Positions 12,861-23,745 of a DNA stretch of 64,000 nt are shown piece after piece. How positions within the stretch are numbered: the stretch's first letter is position 1; each line of letters starts with the position of its first letter. Under the pieces are notes generated by a model that searched no databases, had not been told where the DNA came from, and saw only the letters and a program-made list of their open reading frames with translations. Position numbers and translations under genes: made by a program. Source of the DNA: Rhyzopertha dominica (Eukaryota; Arthropoda; Insecta; Coleoptera; Bostrichidae); NCBI GenBank assembly GCA_025024175.1, contig QCXZ01000138.1, positions 4,402,002 to 4,466,001 of the forward strand, written 5' to 3'.

Positions 12861-12996
12861 AGGGTTTCCAATAAGAACAATGTGATTTTACAATGAAATG
12901 AAAGAGACACAATTTTACATACGATCAAATTTGTAGCTTTTCTTGTATAATCTTGGTGTGTCAACTAAAAATCCGGAAAGTCTTGTTTTGATTATA
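12861..12996 (+). mobile_element. possible mariner left end, truncated
   Basis: AGGGTTTCCAATAAGAAC at 12861 resembles the terminus of mariner-a and lies in the left-end orientation. It is cut off by mariner-b at 12997. No transposase is attached. Confidence 0.3.
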
Positions 12997-13301
12997 CAGG
13001 GTCGCTACAAAGTATGGAACCATCAGGATATATCATGTACATGGGCTTAAGGGTAATTTTTTCAGCCATGTGTTAGCTCTCGTTTCCGAAATGGGTATGG
13101 GTACAAGTCACATTTTTTTTTAAGTGACGAGGGTGAAAAGGCGCATCATTGAAAAGGATATTTTTTCCTGATTTCAAAAATGTATCACACTTGTACAATT
13201 TATTGCTTCTGAGTTGAGAAAAGTGTGATAACAAACTTGGGTCTTGCTAAAAACTTCGGGATAAAAACCGTATTTGTTATCACTAAGTAAGAACAAAAAC
13301 T

Positions 13302-13313
13302 ACATGTGTCTCC
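13302..13313. repeat. target-site duplication of PLE-1 (left)
   Basis: ACATGTGTCTCC occurs here and again at 14729-14740, directly outside both PLE termini. Target duplications of 10-15 bases are usual for Penelope-like elements. Confidence 0.85.
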
Positions 13314-13402
13314 GAGGGTGAATACTTTCAGCGTCCATAAATATAAGATAATATTTTGTCGGATAGATCGCTGTCTCTTGAAAACACTGACAAAGGTTAA
13401 TA

Positions 13403-13442
13403 GTCTGACGTTTCGATTACACCTGTAATCTTTGTCAAAGAC
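13403..13442 (-). ncRNA. hammerhead-like motif, PLE-1 left terminus
   Basis: Mirror image of the motif at 14630-14669, with the same strands and core. Confidence 0.5.
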
Positions 13443-13746
13443 GAAGAACCTCAAAATTTGCCTGACACAAGTTCAAACAAAATTTTGAAAGTAAATAAAC
13501 AAATCACCAAGGATGCGAGACGTCATAGAAACAACGTGCCAACCTGATAAAAAAGGAACCTAACGATGAAAAAGGAACTACCTACCTACTAGATATACAC
13601 GAATTACTTGATAAAAGATAACTACAAAATAGTCTTCCAAATGTCACCTAACTCATAATTTCTACAATCCCTATTAAAATTATTAGTATTCCTACAAATT
13701 TCTATAGCTTCTTTACAGAACAAACACTGGACAGTTAGGACACAAC

Positions 13747-14460
13747 GTTTACAGAAAACCAACACACACAGACAGATATTTACATGCCACATCTCACCAC
13801 CCTCCTTCTCAAAAGAATAGTCTTATTAGGACATTATTTGTTAGAGCACAAAGGATATCAGATGGAAGTGTTGTACAAAAAGAAATATATCATCTTAAAT
13901 CAGCGCTAGTGAGAAATGGTTATAGTAGTAAGAATATTTGGTCAGTTTTAAATAAAAGTGCTCATCCAAATCAAGTAAATCCTCAGCCACGACAAAGCAA
14001 ATTGAAGTTGAGTTTGCGTTATGTACAAGGCCTTTCGGAAAAATTAAAGAGGATACTTAGAAAATACTATATTTTAGTTGTTGATAGTACATATAATAAT
14101 TTAGATAAAATTTTAAATTCTACTAAAGATAAAGTACATTTAGGGAGTGGAGGTGTTTACAAAATTACTTGTTCTTGCGGAAAGTGTTACGTAGGTCAAA
14201 CTAAAAGAGAAGTAGGTACGCGTTTGAAAGAACACATACGTGCTACTAGGTTGCAACAGATAGATAAATCTTCCGTAGCTGAACACTCATATTTGACTAG
14301 ACACATGATTGATTTTGATAAAACAAAAATTTTACATAGAGAAAAATATTATCACAAACGTCTAATAAAAGAAGCTATAGAAATTTGTAGGAATACTAAT
14401 AATTTTAATAGGGATTGTGGAAATTATGAGTTAGGTGACATTTGGAAGGCTATTTTGTAG
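13747..14460 (+). pseudogene. PLE-1 ORF, C-terminal part with GIY-YIG endonuclease
   Basis: About 238 codons stay open. They start with [13 protein letters not shown], the conserved segment after the PLE reverse transcriptase palm. A linker (RTLFVRAQRI, YVQGLSEKLKRIL) follows, then a GIY-YIG nuclease domain at roughly 14152-14290. The nuclease signature reads GVYKITC followed by CYVGQT, with a downstream arginine and KEHI. A CxC motif precedes YVG, as common in PLEs. The catalytic RT motifs upstream are missing, so this is a 5'-truncated copy. PLEs use the GIY-YIG domain to nick the target for reverse transcription. Confidence 0.85.
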
Positions 14461-14629
14461 TTATCTTTTATCAAGTAGTTCGTGTATATCTAGTAGGTAG
14501 GTAGTTCCTTTTTCATCGTTTTTTATCAGGTTGGCACGTTGTTTCTATGACGTCTCGCATCCTTGGTGATTTGTTTATTTACTTTCAAAATTTGTTTGAA
14601 CTTGTGTCAGACAAATTTTGAGGTTCTTC

Positions 14630-14669
14630 GTCTTTGACAAAGATTACAGGTGTAATCGAAACGTCAGAC
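14630..14669 (+). ncRNA. hammerhead-like motif, PLE-1 right terminus
   Basis: Stem I GUCU pairs with AGAC at the far end. The core reads UUGACAA, then one extra A. Stem II is a perfect six-pair hairpin (GAUUAC with GUAAUC, loop AGGU). GAA, the palindrome ACGU and the cleavage base C (triplet GUC) follow. Compared with the CUGANGA consensus, core position 3 is U and position 8 is A. Both changes together preserve the 3-8 base pair seen in hammerhead crystal structures. The short self-complementary stem III suggests folding as a dimer. Activity is untested. Confidence 0.55.
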
Positions 14670-14728
14670 TATTAACCTTTGTCAGTGTTTCAAGAGACAG
14701 CGATCTATCCGACAAAATATTATCTTAT

Positions 14729-14740
14729 ACATGTGTCTCC
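14729..14740. repeat. target-site duplication of PLE-1 (right)
   Basis: Second copy of ACATGTGTCTCC, immediately followed by resumed mariner-b sequence. Confidence 0.85.
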
Positions 14741-14786
14741 ATTTTCTTCGTAGTAAGCTTCATTCACTTTATTATTTGCAATCGCA

Positions 14787-15348
14787 ATGCCTCAGTTAAC
14801 TGAACATGATCGCATCGAAATTATGATGATGATGATTATGGAGAAAGAAGGCAAAGTTACCCGGAAGTACGGGGTTTCTATAAATGATTCGTGCATCCAG
14901 GGCGTTTATGGAAGATCGTGAACCAATTGTCAGATCAACAAATTCTGATGAAGCGACTTTTTGCCTCAATGGTAATGTGAATAGGCATAATTGCAGATAT
15001 TGGTCGGACACAAATCCACATTGGATGGAACAAGACCACACACAATACCCTCAGAAAGTGAATGTTTGGTATGGTATTATCGGTGAAACACACTATTGGG
15101 CCTTTTTTCATCGATTGAAATTTGAATGCGGTCAAGCATTTAAAGCTCTTGCGCGAACACATTATACTGGAACTTATTCGCCTGTTCCTTAATCGTGAAA
15201 TGCTGCGCATCCTTCTGAACAGGTATGCCCAGTACGTTCCCTAATCTGACGCGCTTGATTTTTTTCCTGTGACGGTACTGATCAAATTTTTGCTGATCGG
15301 TCACATAATGCAGAAGATTTAAATGGACGAATCAGGGCAGAACTTCAG
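14787..15348 (+). pseudogene. mariner-b transposase with internal deletions (first copy)
   Basis: An ATG opens MPQLTEHDRIEI, a mariner N-terminus. About 330 bases present in mariner-c are then missing, and the frame resumes at SDEATFCLNGNVNRHNCRYW with the first catalytic aspartate. A second gap of about 115 bases removes the QQDNAPPH block with the second aspartate. The protein cannot be active. The copy runs into the assembly gap. Confidence 0.75.
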
Positions 15349-15448
15349 NNNNNNNNNNNNNNNNNNNNNNNNNNNNNNNNNNNNNNNNNNNNNNNNNNNN
15401 NNNNNNNNNNNNNNNNNNNNNNNNNNNNNNNNNNNNNNNNNNNNNNNN
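15349..15448. other. assembly gap of exactly 100 N
   Basis: One hundred N in a row, the conventional placeholder for a scaffold gap of unknown size. The sequence left of it (8872-15348) is repeated to the right of it (15449-21929). Confidence 0.95.
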
Positions 15449-16117
15449 CTTCTTTCTACCATAGTACGTACCGGTGCGTGGACATCATGCAAAGAGGTCA
15501 TGTAAGTATTAAACATTCTGTTTTTGCATTAACATCTCGAAGATTATCCAAATGTGACCAGTTCATGAGAGCAGCATCCATCTTAAAACGATGCTTATCA
15601 ATGCACCAAGATCTCTATAACGTTTCAGTATGTTTTCGGCTTTTACACTAATTTGCACTTCAAGCATAAACTGCCTCGTGGTTAGATACAAATGATAAAT
15701 CCATAGTGCCACTTTCTACTACTGCAATGTTATATGTTATGCATACAAGGTCTAGCAACGGTTTTGTTTTAATTGTTATTCTTGTTGGTATATCTGTAAT
15801 CTGTCGGATGGTATAGTTGTTCTAATGAGCCTGCTCATTTAGAGGTAATCAGATAATCCACTGTATAATAGATATAACACTCCAACGGCAATCCTACCAT
15901 CTTTATTTCATCACTGCTGAAAGATAGCTCACTAACAAGCAAGGGACAACGAGCTGTCCTCACATACATTGCGACTCCGCCTTCCCTAGTACATCTTCTA
16001 TCTATCCCAAAAAACCCATAACCTAAGATTTGAAGAGCATTCTCCATGAAACCAAGTTTCACTCAAAGACAAAACTTCATACTTATATATGTCTTATTAT
16101 TATATCTTATAAACGAA
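15449..16117 (-). mobile_element. LINE-A relic, second copy (endonuclease and linker part)
   Basis: Matches 8872-9540. The minus-strand frame 16062-15835 is the same endonuclease remnant (GYGFFGIDRRCTREGGVAMY). The reverse transcriptase part is absent because the contig starts here. Confidence 0.75.
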
Positions 16118-16121
16118 TCGG

Positions 16122-16317
16122 TAATTTCATGGTAATCATGGAAGAAGAAGGGAGAAAATGTCATCCTGAAGTAAAATAATGGTGTCCCAAAAATTGTAGA
16201 GTTGGATAATAAAAAAACGCTTAAGTCACCTACAGGCTAATGTAAATAACTTAACAATAGCATGCCAAAATGTTAGAGGTCTTACTATTAAAACAAAAAT
16301 AATTTGCTGGGTTTAGA
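16122..16317 (+). pseudogene. inverted 5' piece of LINE-A, second copy
   Basis: Same as 9545-9740, including the CQNVRGLTIKTK stretch. Confidence 0.5.
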
Positions 16318-17919
16318 ATACCGAAATTAAAAGAACACCTGTCCTGCAGATTTAGTATAATTTGGGGTTATGTACATTCTGGGAGGAGATTTTCATTCAT
16401 CATAATCTTATTTGCACTACAAAATCTTATATTTCCTTTAACTATTTGACATGGTAGTTGAAATTACGAAACACCAATCGGTCTTGCTTTTNCATTTCAA
16501 TTTAGTCACTTTCAATTTACATCTTTTAACGTCCCGTCGTCGTTACCGAAATGGCAATAAGAACTTTACTCGTTCAGGATTGCCCCTTTAATTCGCAAAG
16601 CAGACAGTTTGAACGGCGACAGCAATATCGGAAGTCATTTCGACCGATATTAAAAATAAAACCTAAAATTCCCGTCGTATTCGTATTATTCGCCATCCGA
16701 CTTCAGTCGAGGAATTGGAGATTACCGAGAGAAAATGGAAGCATCAATAGCTAAAATGAAGAGTGCTTTAATTCGAGCGAGGCAGGTTCATTCTGTTGAC
16801 TTCTTCACAGCTCCCGGGTTTTAATAGGGGCATTAGGAGAGCCGGTATTAATTTGGAATCGCGTCAATAGCCAGGAACAATTCTCTAAGTGGAGCGTAAT
16901 CACTGAAGGAGTTCAGATCAAAGGAAATGCTGTGGAGGTCATTTTCGCGGGTTCGGGTTTGGAGAAAATATTACGTAACGTGCAATATAAATTTTCAATG
17001 GTTGTGTTGATTCCACTGTCCCCAAAAATTAAAGCACGATCTTTAAACAAACTCAGAATAATTTATCGGATTTCAGAAGACCTTTGTATACAGATCCTTC
17101 AATGACCTTATCCGGTTATTTTTTTAATTCCTATAAAATTTCTTATTAAATAAATTGAAATTCAAAGCAGTAAAATGGATAGATACTTGCTTGATGAATT
17201 TTTCAGAGCTTTGACATTTTTGTTTTATTTGTTAAAACATAACTAAAATTTAAAAGGTTGAAAATATCGCTTAGTATTTGACAGTTTAAGTGTACCCAAA
17301 GTGTATTATAGATAATACCCACTTTGGTTGTACGCCATACAAAAGTATCACGTCTGATTTAGAGATGGGGATCCTGGTGATATTGTTAAATTCTTAAGGG
17401 GCTTTGCGTAACTACAAAAATGTTGCAATCACAGCTTCCAAAACACATTTACCATTATTATTTACTCAACAACTAATTAATTTTATGGCAAAATCTTCAA
17501 CGCCAGTTTTCATTCGACGTTGGAGTTGGAATTGAAAAGACCTCCCTGGTTTTCTAAAAAATATATGATTGGCAATGATAAACCTAGTATGGTTAATACA
17601 CGATGGTGCATCATTTTAATTTAGTCTGGTTGCTCTGAGTTCCTAAATGTAATACACTAAAATCGCTGAACTGATCTAGCTGGACTATTGGATGTCACCT
17701 GTAGCCCATTCTACCTTCCGTTGAACATTAAACTCTTGGCCATTTGAAGAATTTAGTTTACGCTACTGTCGTTGAAAATGTGGAAGACCTAAGAAATCCA
17801 GTACCAGAAATCCTGATGCTTTTTGAAAGTATTCGGAATTTGCTTATTGAAAAAGTCATAGCTACTCTGTTTTGTTGAAAAAACTGCTTAAGAAAACCAT
17901 AAAAATACTCGTATATATA
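16318..17919. other. unique sequence, second copy
   Basis: Counterpart of 9741-11350. A one-base indel near 16940 breaks the minus-strand frame that is open in the first copy. Confidence 0.4.
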
Positions 17920-18756
17920 GGGTTTTCCAGTAGGGACGGGCCGATGTTGAAATGGCATAAAACAAGCTGCGTGTGAGCTATTAACGAAATTCTTTTTTTA
18001 TTTGAAAGGACCATATATGCCATTATGTATGAAATATTACATCATTCATATGTCCGCCGCGGCTTCTCACGGTGGCACGAACCCTAGAGGTCCAATTTTC
18101 AATTATTCTGCAGCACAGATCCGGCTGAATTTGGACAATGGCATGGGTTATGTTGATCTTGAGGGCATCAGTCGATTGCNGCTTATTGATATAGACATGA
18201 GACTTAAGAAAACACCACAAGAAAAAGTCTAGCGGAGTCAAATCACACGATCTTGGTGGGCAATTCACGTCACCTCTACGAGAGATAACCATACCTTCAA
18301 ATCGATCATGCAGCATGTCAATCGTGGCGTTCGCAGTGTGGCAAGTAGCGCCGTCCTGCTGGAACCACATGTCATCCACGTCCATATTGTTAAATTCAGG
18401 CCAAAAGAAATTTGTTGGAATTGACCTGTAGAGCTCGGCGGTGACTGTGGTTGCCTCGCCAACGTTGTTTTCAAAAAAGTACGGACCAATAAAGCCGCCA
18501 TCCCAAATCCGCACCAAACAGTCACTTTTTGTGGATGCATTGTCATGTGTTGAACTTCGTGTGAGTTGGCTTCGCCCCATATACGACAATTTTGCTTGTT
18601 AACATAGTCATTCAGCCAAAAATGCGCGTTAGGATCCTCTTCCAAACGGTTATAATTATAATCAATGCACTTTTTAAAGAAGTATACACGGTACTGTAAT
18701 CCGGTGAAACGAAAAAGGTTTACAACGAACTTTCGTGTACCCCTAGGTGTTAACAT
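17920..18756 (-). mobile_element. mariner-a, second copy, with DD41D transposase remnant
   Basis: Same truncated mariner as 11351-12178. The transposase remnant covers 18023-18756 in two frames: LEEDPNAHFWLNDYV upstream, then WFQQDGATCHTA and DLTPLDFFLW. A frameshift near 18500 separates the parts. Confidence 0.8.
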
Positions 18757-19428
18757 CGCTTCAATTTACAAATGGCCGAGGCAATAGCCGCCAAAAGTTG
18801 TCGACATCGATCGAAATCGCCAGCCAGAAGCCGCACATAAATTACGTCGAAATTTATGTATTGCAGTCCTCTAACACGACCCAAACTGCGGAGGTAAGCC
18901 AAACCGCAGCAGCAAAAACTGCTCGAGCGTAAGAGCGAATGAAAAGGGCATCTTTCGACTGTTTTCCCATTATTTATGATCGCGATAGAGGCAGCTGTCG
19001 CCAGGACGCACGCGTTCTAAGGGCAGTTCACGCGATTGTCATCCCACCATCTCGAGGGGGTTTTGTTTTTTATGTCGGAATTCGTAGATTTCGCAAAGTT
19101 AAGTTTTCGACGGAGGATCGAGTTTACGGTCGGGGTGGGCCCCGGATCCAGATGGAAACGGGAAAATGCAGCCGGAGATCGGAGGGATAACGAACCGTGC
19201 GTCTGGATTGCGACATTCGAGGGAAAATCGAAAGTCGAGACGGCTGAATGTTTGGTTGTTCTGTCTGCTCGGTTGTGTGTTTACTGGGCGGCGAACAGGC
19301 GGAAAAGTCGGGTTATCGAAGAGCAAGCATCAGAATCTCCTGACGGAGCGAGCAAATGCGTTTCTTTTACTCGTTTTCTCACTAACAGATTGCACATCAC
19401 ATTCCTACAATAGGCGCAATCATATAAA
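18757..19428. other. GC-rich unique stretch, second copy
   Basis: Counterpart of 12179-12860. Indels between the copies shift some of the overlapping frames, which weakens the case for coding in those frames. Confidence 0.35.
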
Positions 19429-19564
19429 AGGGTTTCCAATAAGAACAATGTGATTTTACAATGAAATGAAAGAGACACAATTTTACATACGATCAAATTT
19501 GTAGCTTTTCTTGTATAATCTTGGTGTGTCAATTAAAAATCCGGAAAGTCTTGTTTTGATTATA
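19429..19564 (+). mobile_element. possible mariner left end, second copy
   Basis: Counterpart of 12861-12996. Confidence 0.3.
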
Positions 19565-19970
19565 CAGGGTCGCTACAAAGTATGGAACCATCAGGATATA
19601 TCATGTACATGGGCTTAAGGGTAATTTTTTCAGCCATGTGTTAGCTCTCGTTTCCGAAATGGGTATGGGTACAAGTCACATTTTTTTTTAAGTGACGAGG
19701 GTGAAAAGGCGCATCATTGAAAAGGATATTTTTTCCTGATTTCAAAAATGTATCACACTTGTACAATTTATTGCTTCTGAGTTGAGAAAAGTGTGATAAC
19801 AAACTTGGGTCTTGCTAAAAACTTCGGGATAAAAACCGTATTTGTTATCACTAAGTAAGAACAAAAACTACATGTGTCTCCGAGGGTGAATACTTTCAGC
19901 GTCCATAAATATAAGATAATATTTTGTCGGATAGATCGCTGTCTCTTGAAAACACTGACAAAGGTTAATA

Positions 19971-20010
19971 GTCTGACGTTTCGATTACACCTGTAATCTT
20001 TGTCAAAGAC
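19971..20010 (-). ncRNA. hammerhead-like motif, PLE-1 second copy, left
   Basis: Identical in structure to 13403-13442. Confidence 0.5.
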
Positions 20011-20314
20011 GAAGAACCTCAAAATTTGCCTGACACAAGTTCAAACAAAATTTTGAAAGTAAATAAACAAATCACCAAGGATGCGAGACGTCATAGAAAC
20101 AACGTGCCAACCTGATAAAAAAGGAACCTAACGATGAAAAAGGAACTACCTACCTACTAGATATACACGAACTACTTGATAAAAGATAACTACAAAATAG
20201 CCTTCCAAATGTCAACTAACTCATAATTTCCACAATCCCTATTAAAATTATTAGTATTCCTACAAATTTCTATAGCTTCTTTACAGAACAAACACTGGAC
20301 AGTTAGGACACAAC

Positions 20315-21028
20315 GTTTACAGAAAACCAACACACACAGACAGATATTTACATGCCACATCTCACCACCCTTCTTCTCAAAAGAATAGTGTTATTAGGAC
20401 GTTATTTGTTAGATGACAAAGGATATCAGATGGAAGTTCTGTACAAAAAGAAATATATCATCTTAAATCAGCACTAGTGAGAAATGGTTATAGTAGTAAG
20501 AATATTTGGTCAGTTTTTAATAAAAGTGCTCATCCAAATCAAGTAAATTCTCAGCCACGACAAAGCAAATTGAAGTTGAGTTTGCCTTATGTACAAGGCC
20601 TTTCGGAAAAATTAAAGAGGATACTTAGAAAATACGATATTTTAGTTGTTGATAGTACATATANTAATTTAGATAAAATTTTAAATTCTGCTAAAGATAA
20701 AGTACATTTAGGGAGTGAAGGTGTTTACAAATTTNCTTGTTCTTTCGGAAAGTGTTACATAGGTCAAACTAAAAGAANAGTAGGTACGCGTTTGAAAGAA
20801 CACATACGCGCTACTAGGTTGCAACAGATAGATAAATCTTCCGTAGCTGAACACTCATATTTGACAAGACACATGATTGATTTTGATAAAACAAAAATTT
20901 TACATAGAGAAAAATATTATCACGAACGTCTAATAAAAGAAGCTATAGAAATTTGTAGGAATACTAATAATTTTAATAGGGATTGTGGAAATTATGAGTT
21001 AGGTGACATTTGGAAGGCTATTTTGTAG
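20315..21028 (+). pseudogene. PLE-1 ORF remnant, second copy
   Basis: Counterpart of 13747-14460, with [13 protein letters not shown] and the GIY-YIG signature. A TGA at 20414-20416 replaces a sense codon of the first copy, and several bases are ambiguous. Confidence 0.8.
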
Positions 21029-21203
21029 TTATCTTTTATCAAGTAGTTCGTGTATATCTAGTAGGTAGTTAGTTCCTTTTTCATCGTTAGTTCTTTTTAT
21101 CAGGTTGGCACGTTGTTTCTATGACGTCTCGCATCCTTGGTTATTTGTTTATTTACTTTCAAAATTTGTTTGAACTTGTGTTAGACAAATTTTGAGGTTC
21201 TTC

Positions 21204-21243
21204 GTCTTTGACAAAGATTACAGGTGTAATCGAAACGTCAGAC
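21204..21243 (+). ncRNA. hammerhead-like motif, PLE-1 second copy, right
   Basis: Identical in structure to 14630-14669. Confidence 0.5.
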
Positions 21244-21361
21244 TATTAACTTTTTGTCAGTGTTTCAAGAGACAGCGATCTATCCGACAAAATATTATCT
21301 TATACATGTGTCTCCATTTTCTTCGTAGTAAGCTTCATTCACTTTATTATTTGCAATCGCA

Positions 21362-22031
21362 ATGCCTCAGTTAACTGAACACGATCGCATCGAAATTATG
21401 ATGATGATGATTATGGAGATAGAAGGCAAAGTTACCCGGAAGTACGGGGTTTCTATAAATGATTCATGCATCCAGGGCGTTTATGGAAGATCGTGAACCA
21501 ATTGCCAGATCAACAAAATTCTGATGAAGCGACTTTTTGCCTCAATGGTAATGTGAATAGGCATAATTGCAGATATTGGTCGGACACAAATCCACATTGG
21601 ATGGAACAAGACCACACACAATACCCTCAGAAAGTGAATGTTTGGTATGGTATTATCGGTGAACACACTATTGGGCCTTTTTTCATCGATTGAAATTTGA
21701 ATGCGGGCAAGCATTTATAGCTCTTGCGCGAACACATTATACTGGAACTTATTCGCCTGTTCCTTAATCGTGAAAATGCTGCGCATCCTTCTGAACAGGT
21801 ATTCCCAGCACGTTCCCTTAATCTGACGCCGCTTGATTTTTTCCTGTGACGGTACTGAAAAATCGTATTTATGCTGATCGGTCACATAATGCAGAAGATT
21901 TAAATGGACGAATCAGGGCAGAACTTCAGAACTTACCTCCAAATATACTACAAAGAACATTAGAAAACTTTTACTCAAGGCTGCATTACTACCAGAAAGT
22001 AAATGGGGAACATTTTGACCATCTTCTGTAA
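21362..22031 (+). pseudogene. mariner-b transposase remnant, second copy
   Basis: Opens with the same MPQLTEHDRIEI start and keeps the first catalytic aspartate block. It lacks the second aspartate block. After frame changes it ends with NRIYADRSHNAEDL and ENFYSRLHYYQKVNGEHF, the C-terminus also seen in mariner-c. Both internal deletions are present. Confidence 0.75.
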
Positions 22032-22529
22032 TGTAAATCTGAAAAAATACTGCATTTTTCACGTAATCATGTTTTTTTTTAGTTTTAGGGTATCCAATTC
22101 GCAATAAATTGATCAAACTAGACGAAAATTATTACCAGACAACGAAAAATGGTAACACTTGGCTTTTTTTTTGTTCATTTTAGCGATAAAGAAAATTACT
22201 TTCATTCTTTTCGTTCTTTGTCAGTATCAATTATTGTATTTACGCATTTCTCAACTCAGAAGCAATAAATGGTGCAAATGTGATAGATTTTTGAAATCAG
22301 GAAAAATATTTTTCAATGATGTGCCTTTTGACCCTATTCCCGTTTAAAAAAATGCAACCTGCGCTCATATCTTGTAAACGAGAGCTGACACGGAGTTGAA
22401 AAATGTCCTAAAATGCATTGTAATTACCCATAGGCCTATTCATAATTTCAGAAAAATCGGTCGAACAGAACCAGATTCCATACTTTGTAGCGAGCTTGTA
22501 TTTGGCAATTTTGAGAACATATAACATTA

Positions 22530-23745
22530 ATGACCAAAAGCAAATTTTTTTTTAATGCAATAGTATAGTCTGGCCCATTATCTGCAGCTTGTCGCACTTT
22601 GGTACTCACGCGAGCCATCAGCATCTCAAAGCGCTTACTTTTTTGATTCGGTTTAACAGTTCTTCAGTTGTTATAGCTTTCCAGCCGCCCCCATAAACTT
22701 TCTGCTTTAACTGATACGAGAATCGTTCGATTAGTCTTAACTGGGGAACATTTGTAAGATTATGAAAGATAATAATTGCCTGAATTAATTTATAAATGAG
22801 CATACGCAATGTTTTATTGGCTTTGCAGGCATAAGACGAAATGAGAAAGTATTGGCCTTGATCGAGATCTGAACTCGGGACCTTTTGAAAGGTCAATACC
22901 TTTTCATTTCGTCTTATGCCTGCAAACCCAATAAAACATTACGTATGCTCATTTATAAGGTTTGCTGCTCTAAGAATAAATTTGGCATGGTACCTTTCAT
23001 ACACTTATAGTGTATTACGTGCGTAGTGTGCCGCCACCAGACCAGAAGATATAATTTCCGTTGCTGAGAAATTTTCTTATGAATGGTACAAGTCTCTTTC
23101 NGATGAATTCCTCTGAATAAANATTTTGGTTAATGCTTAGTCCTNTAGGAGCGAACTAAGGAACAAATTGACTTCTCTACTGCTTATCGCTAACCAAACC
23201 AGTAAGNCTTTTTGTAAACTTTGCACGGCTTTTAAAAATTACTTCGGAATTCAGCTCCCACTTTGTAAAAGTAGTTTTTACTACCGGCAATGTCAGATGT
23301 TTCATTTTATGGCTTTAGATACCCTTCCCGTAGCTTACGCAATAAGCTCTTTTGATTTTTTAGTTGCTTCTCATTCTATTTCAGAGTAATAGTTTCCTGA
23401 CGTATTCATGACTTAATTTAAATTTTCATTCTAGCTTTTGTTACGATTGTCCTATTTTCCCCACTGTTTGATCAACGAGTCGCTGTTTTTTATTCGTAGG
23501 CATTTTCTTTGCAAAATTTCCACTTCCCTTGATTCGGTTTAGTGTTTTTCAGCACTCCACACGTTTTATGATGTCATAGGCAGTACTCAATTAAATTCCC
23601 ATATTTTTAAAATGGTTTAAAGTGTACATTTTATGAAGCTGTATATGTTTTTCATAAAACTCGCCAATGATTTTTCTGCGTGTATTTTCGTTTAGCGGAT
23701 TTTTAGTCGACAGACTTTTAAATCTTATTGAAAAAACTATGGGTT
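22530..23745 (-). pseudogene. Tc1/IS630-like transposase relic, split by a foldback
   Basis: On the minus strand, pieces in several frames line up in transposase order. RRKIIGEFYEKHIQLHK and TAYDIIKRVE form a first helix-turn-helix. KMPTNKKQRLVDQTVGKIGQS and HEYVRKLLL form a second. HYARNTL and YERYHAKFILRAAN follow near the second acidic residue. NVPQLRLIERF contains the catalytic glutamate, then LKQKVYGGGWKAITTEEL. A foldback at 22790-22961 separates the last two blocks. Many stops and shifts show it is long dead. It belongs to the Tc1/mariner superfamily with a DDE-type third residue. Confidence 0.6.
22790..22961. repeat. foldback palindrome with about 65-base arms
   Basis: The left arm (22790-22855) and right arm (22897-22961) are near-perfect inverse complements around a centre of about 40 bases. 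They share GCATAAGACGAAATGA and ATGAGCATACG. It sits inside the transposase relic and may be a small foldback element or hairpin MITE. No clear target duplication was found. Confidence 0.75.

Larger units (their letters stand above)
13314..14728 (+). mobile_element. Penelope-like element PLE-1 (first copy), 5'-truncated with inverted tail
   Basis: The first 400 bases (13314-13714) are an inverted copy of the right end, including the last codons of the ORF. Between them lies a truncated PLE ORF. Both ends carry a hammerhead-like motif in opposite orientations. Flanking 12-base duplications show the unit inserted as one piece into mariner-b. Inverted or tandem terminal arrangements are typical of PLEs. 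Confidence 0.85.
8872..15348. repeat. 6.5 kb block, first copy (end of left contig)
   Basis: This segment matches 15449-21929 in the same orientation throughout, with only scattered substitutions and small indels, and with the same nested transposons. It stops exactly at the run of N. The second copy begins exactly after it. See the gap entry and the first finding. Confidence 0.9.
12997..15348 (+). mobile_element. deleted mariner (mariner-b, first copy), interrupted by PLE-1
   Basis: The terminus CAGGGTCGCTACAAAGTATG follows a TA target dinucleotide. The same terminus, inverted, ends the second copy at 22498. Its body matches mariner-c (30269-32089) closely but lacks two internal blocks. A PLE is inserted at 13314-14728. 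The right end of this copy is lost in the gap. Confidence 0.8.
19882..21303 (+). mobile_element. PLE-1, second copy
   Basis: Same insertion as 13314-14728, flanked by ACATGTGTCTCC at 19870-19881 and 21304-21315. Confidence 0.85.
15449..21929. repeat. 6.5 kb block, second copy (start of right contig)
   Basis: Collinear with 8872-15348. Differences are single substitutions, ambiguous bases and small indels, for example a two-base deletion in the run before AAGAGCGAATG (about 12360 against 18930). This is the level expected between alleles. Confidence 0.9.
19565..22498 (+). mobile_element. mariner-b, second copy, complete between its ends
   Basis: Both termini are present: CAGGGTCGCTACAAAGTATG at the left and its degenerate inverse at 22474-22498, each next to a TA. 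Without the inserted PLE it is about 1.5 kb, shorter than mariner-c because of the two internal deletions. It is a non-autonomous derivative of the mariner-c family. Confidence 0.8.

Noticed and set aside
8872..21929. Genuine recent tandem duplication of a transposon-rich block
   Set aside because: Not excluded, but the coincidence of both block edges with a 100-N gap makes an unmerged overlap more likely.
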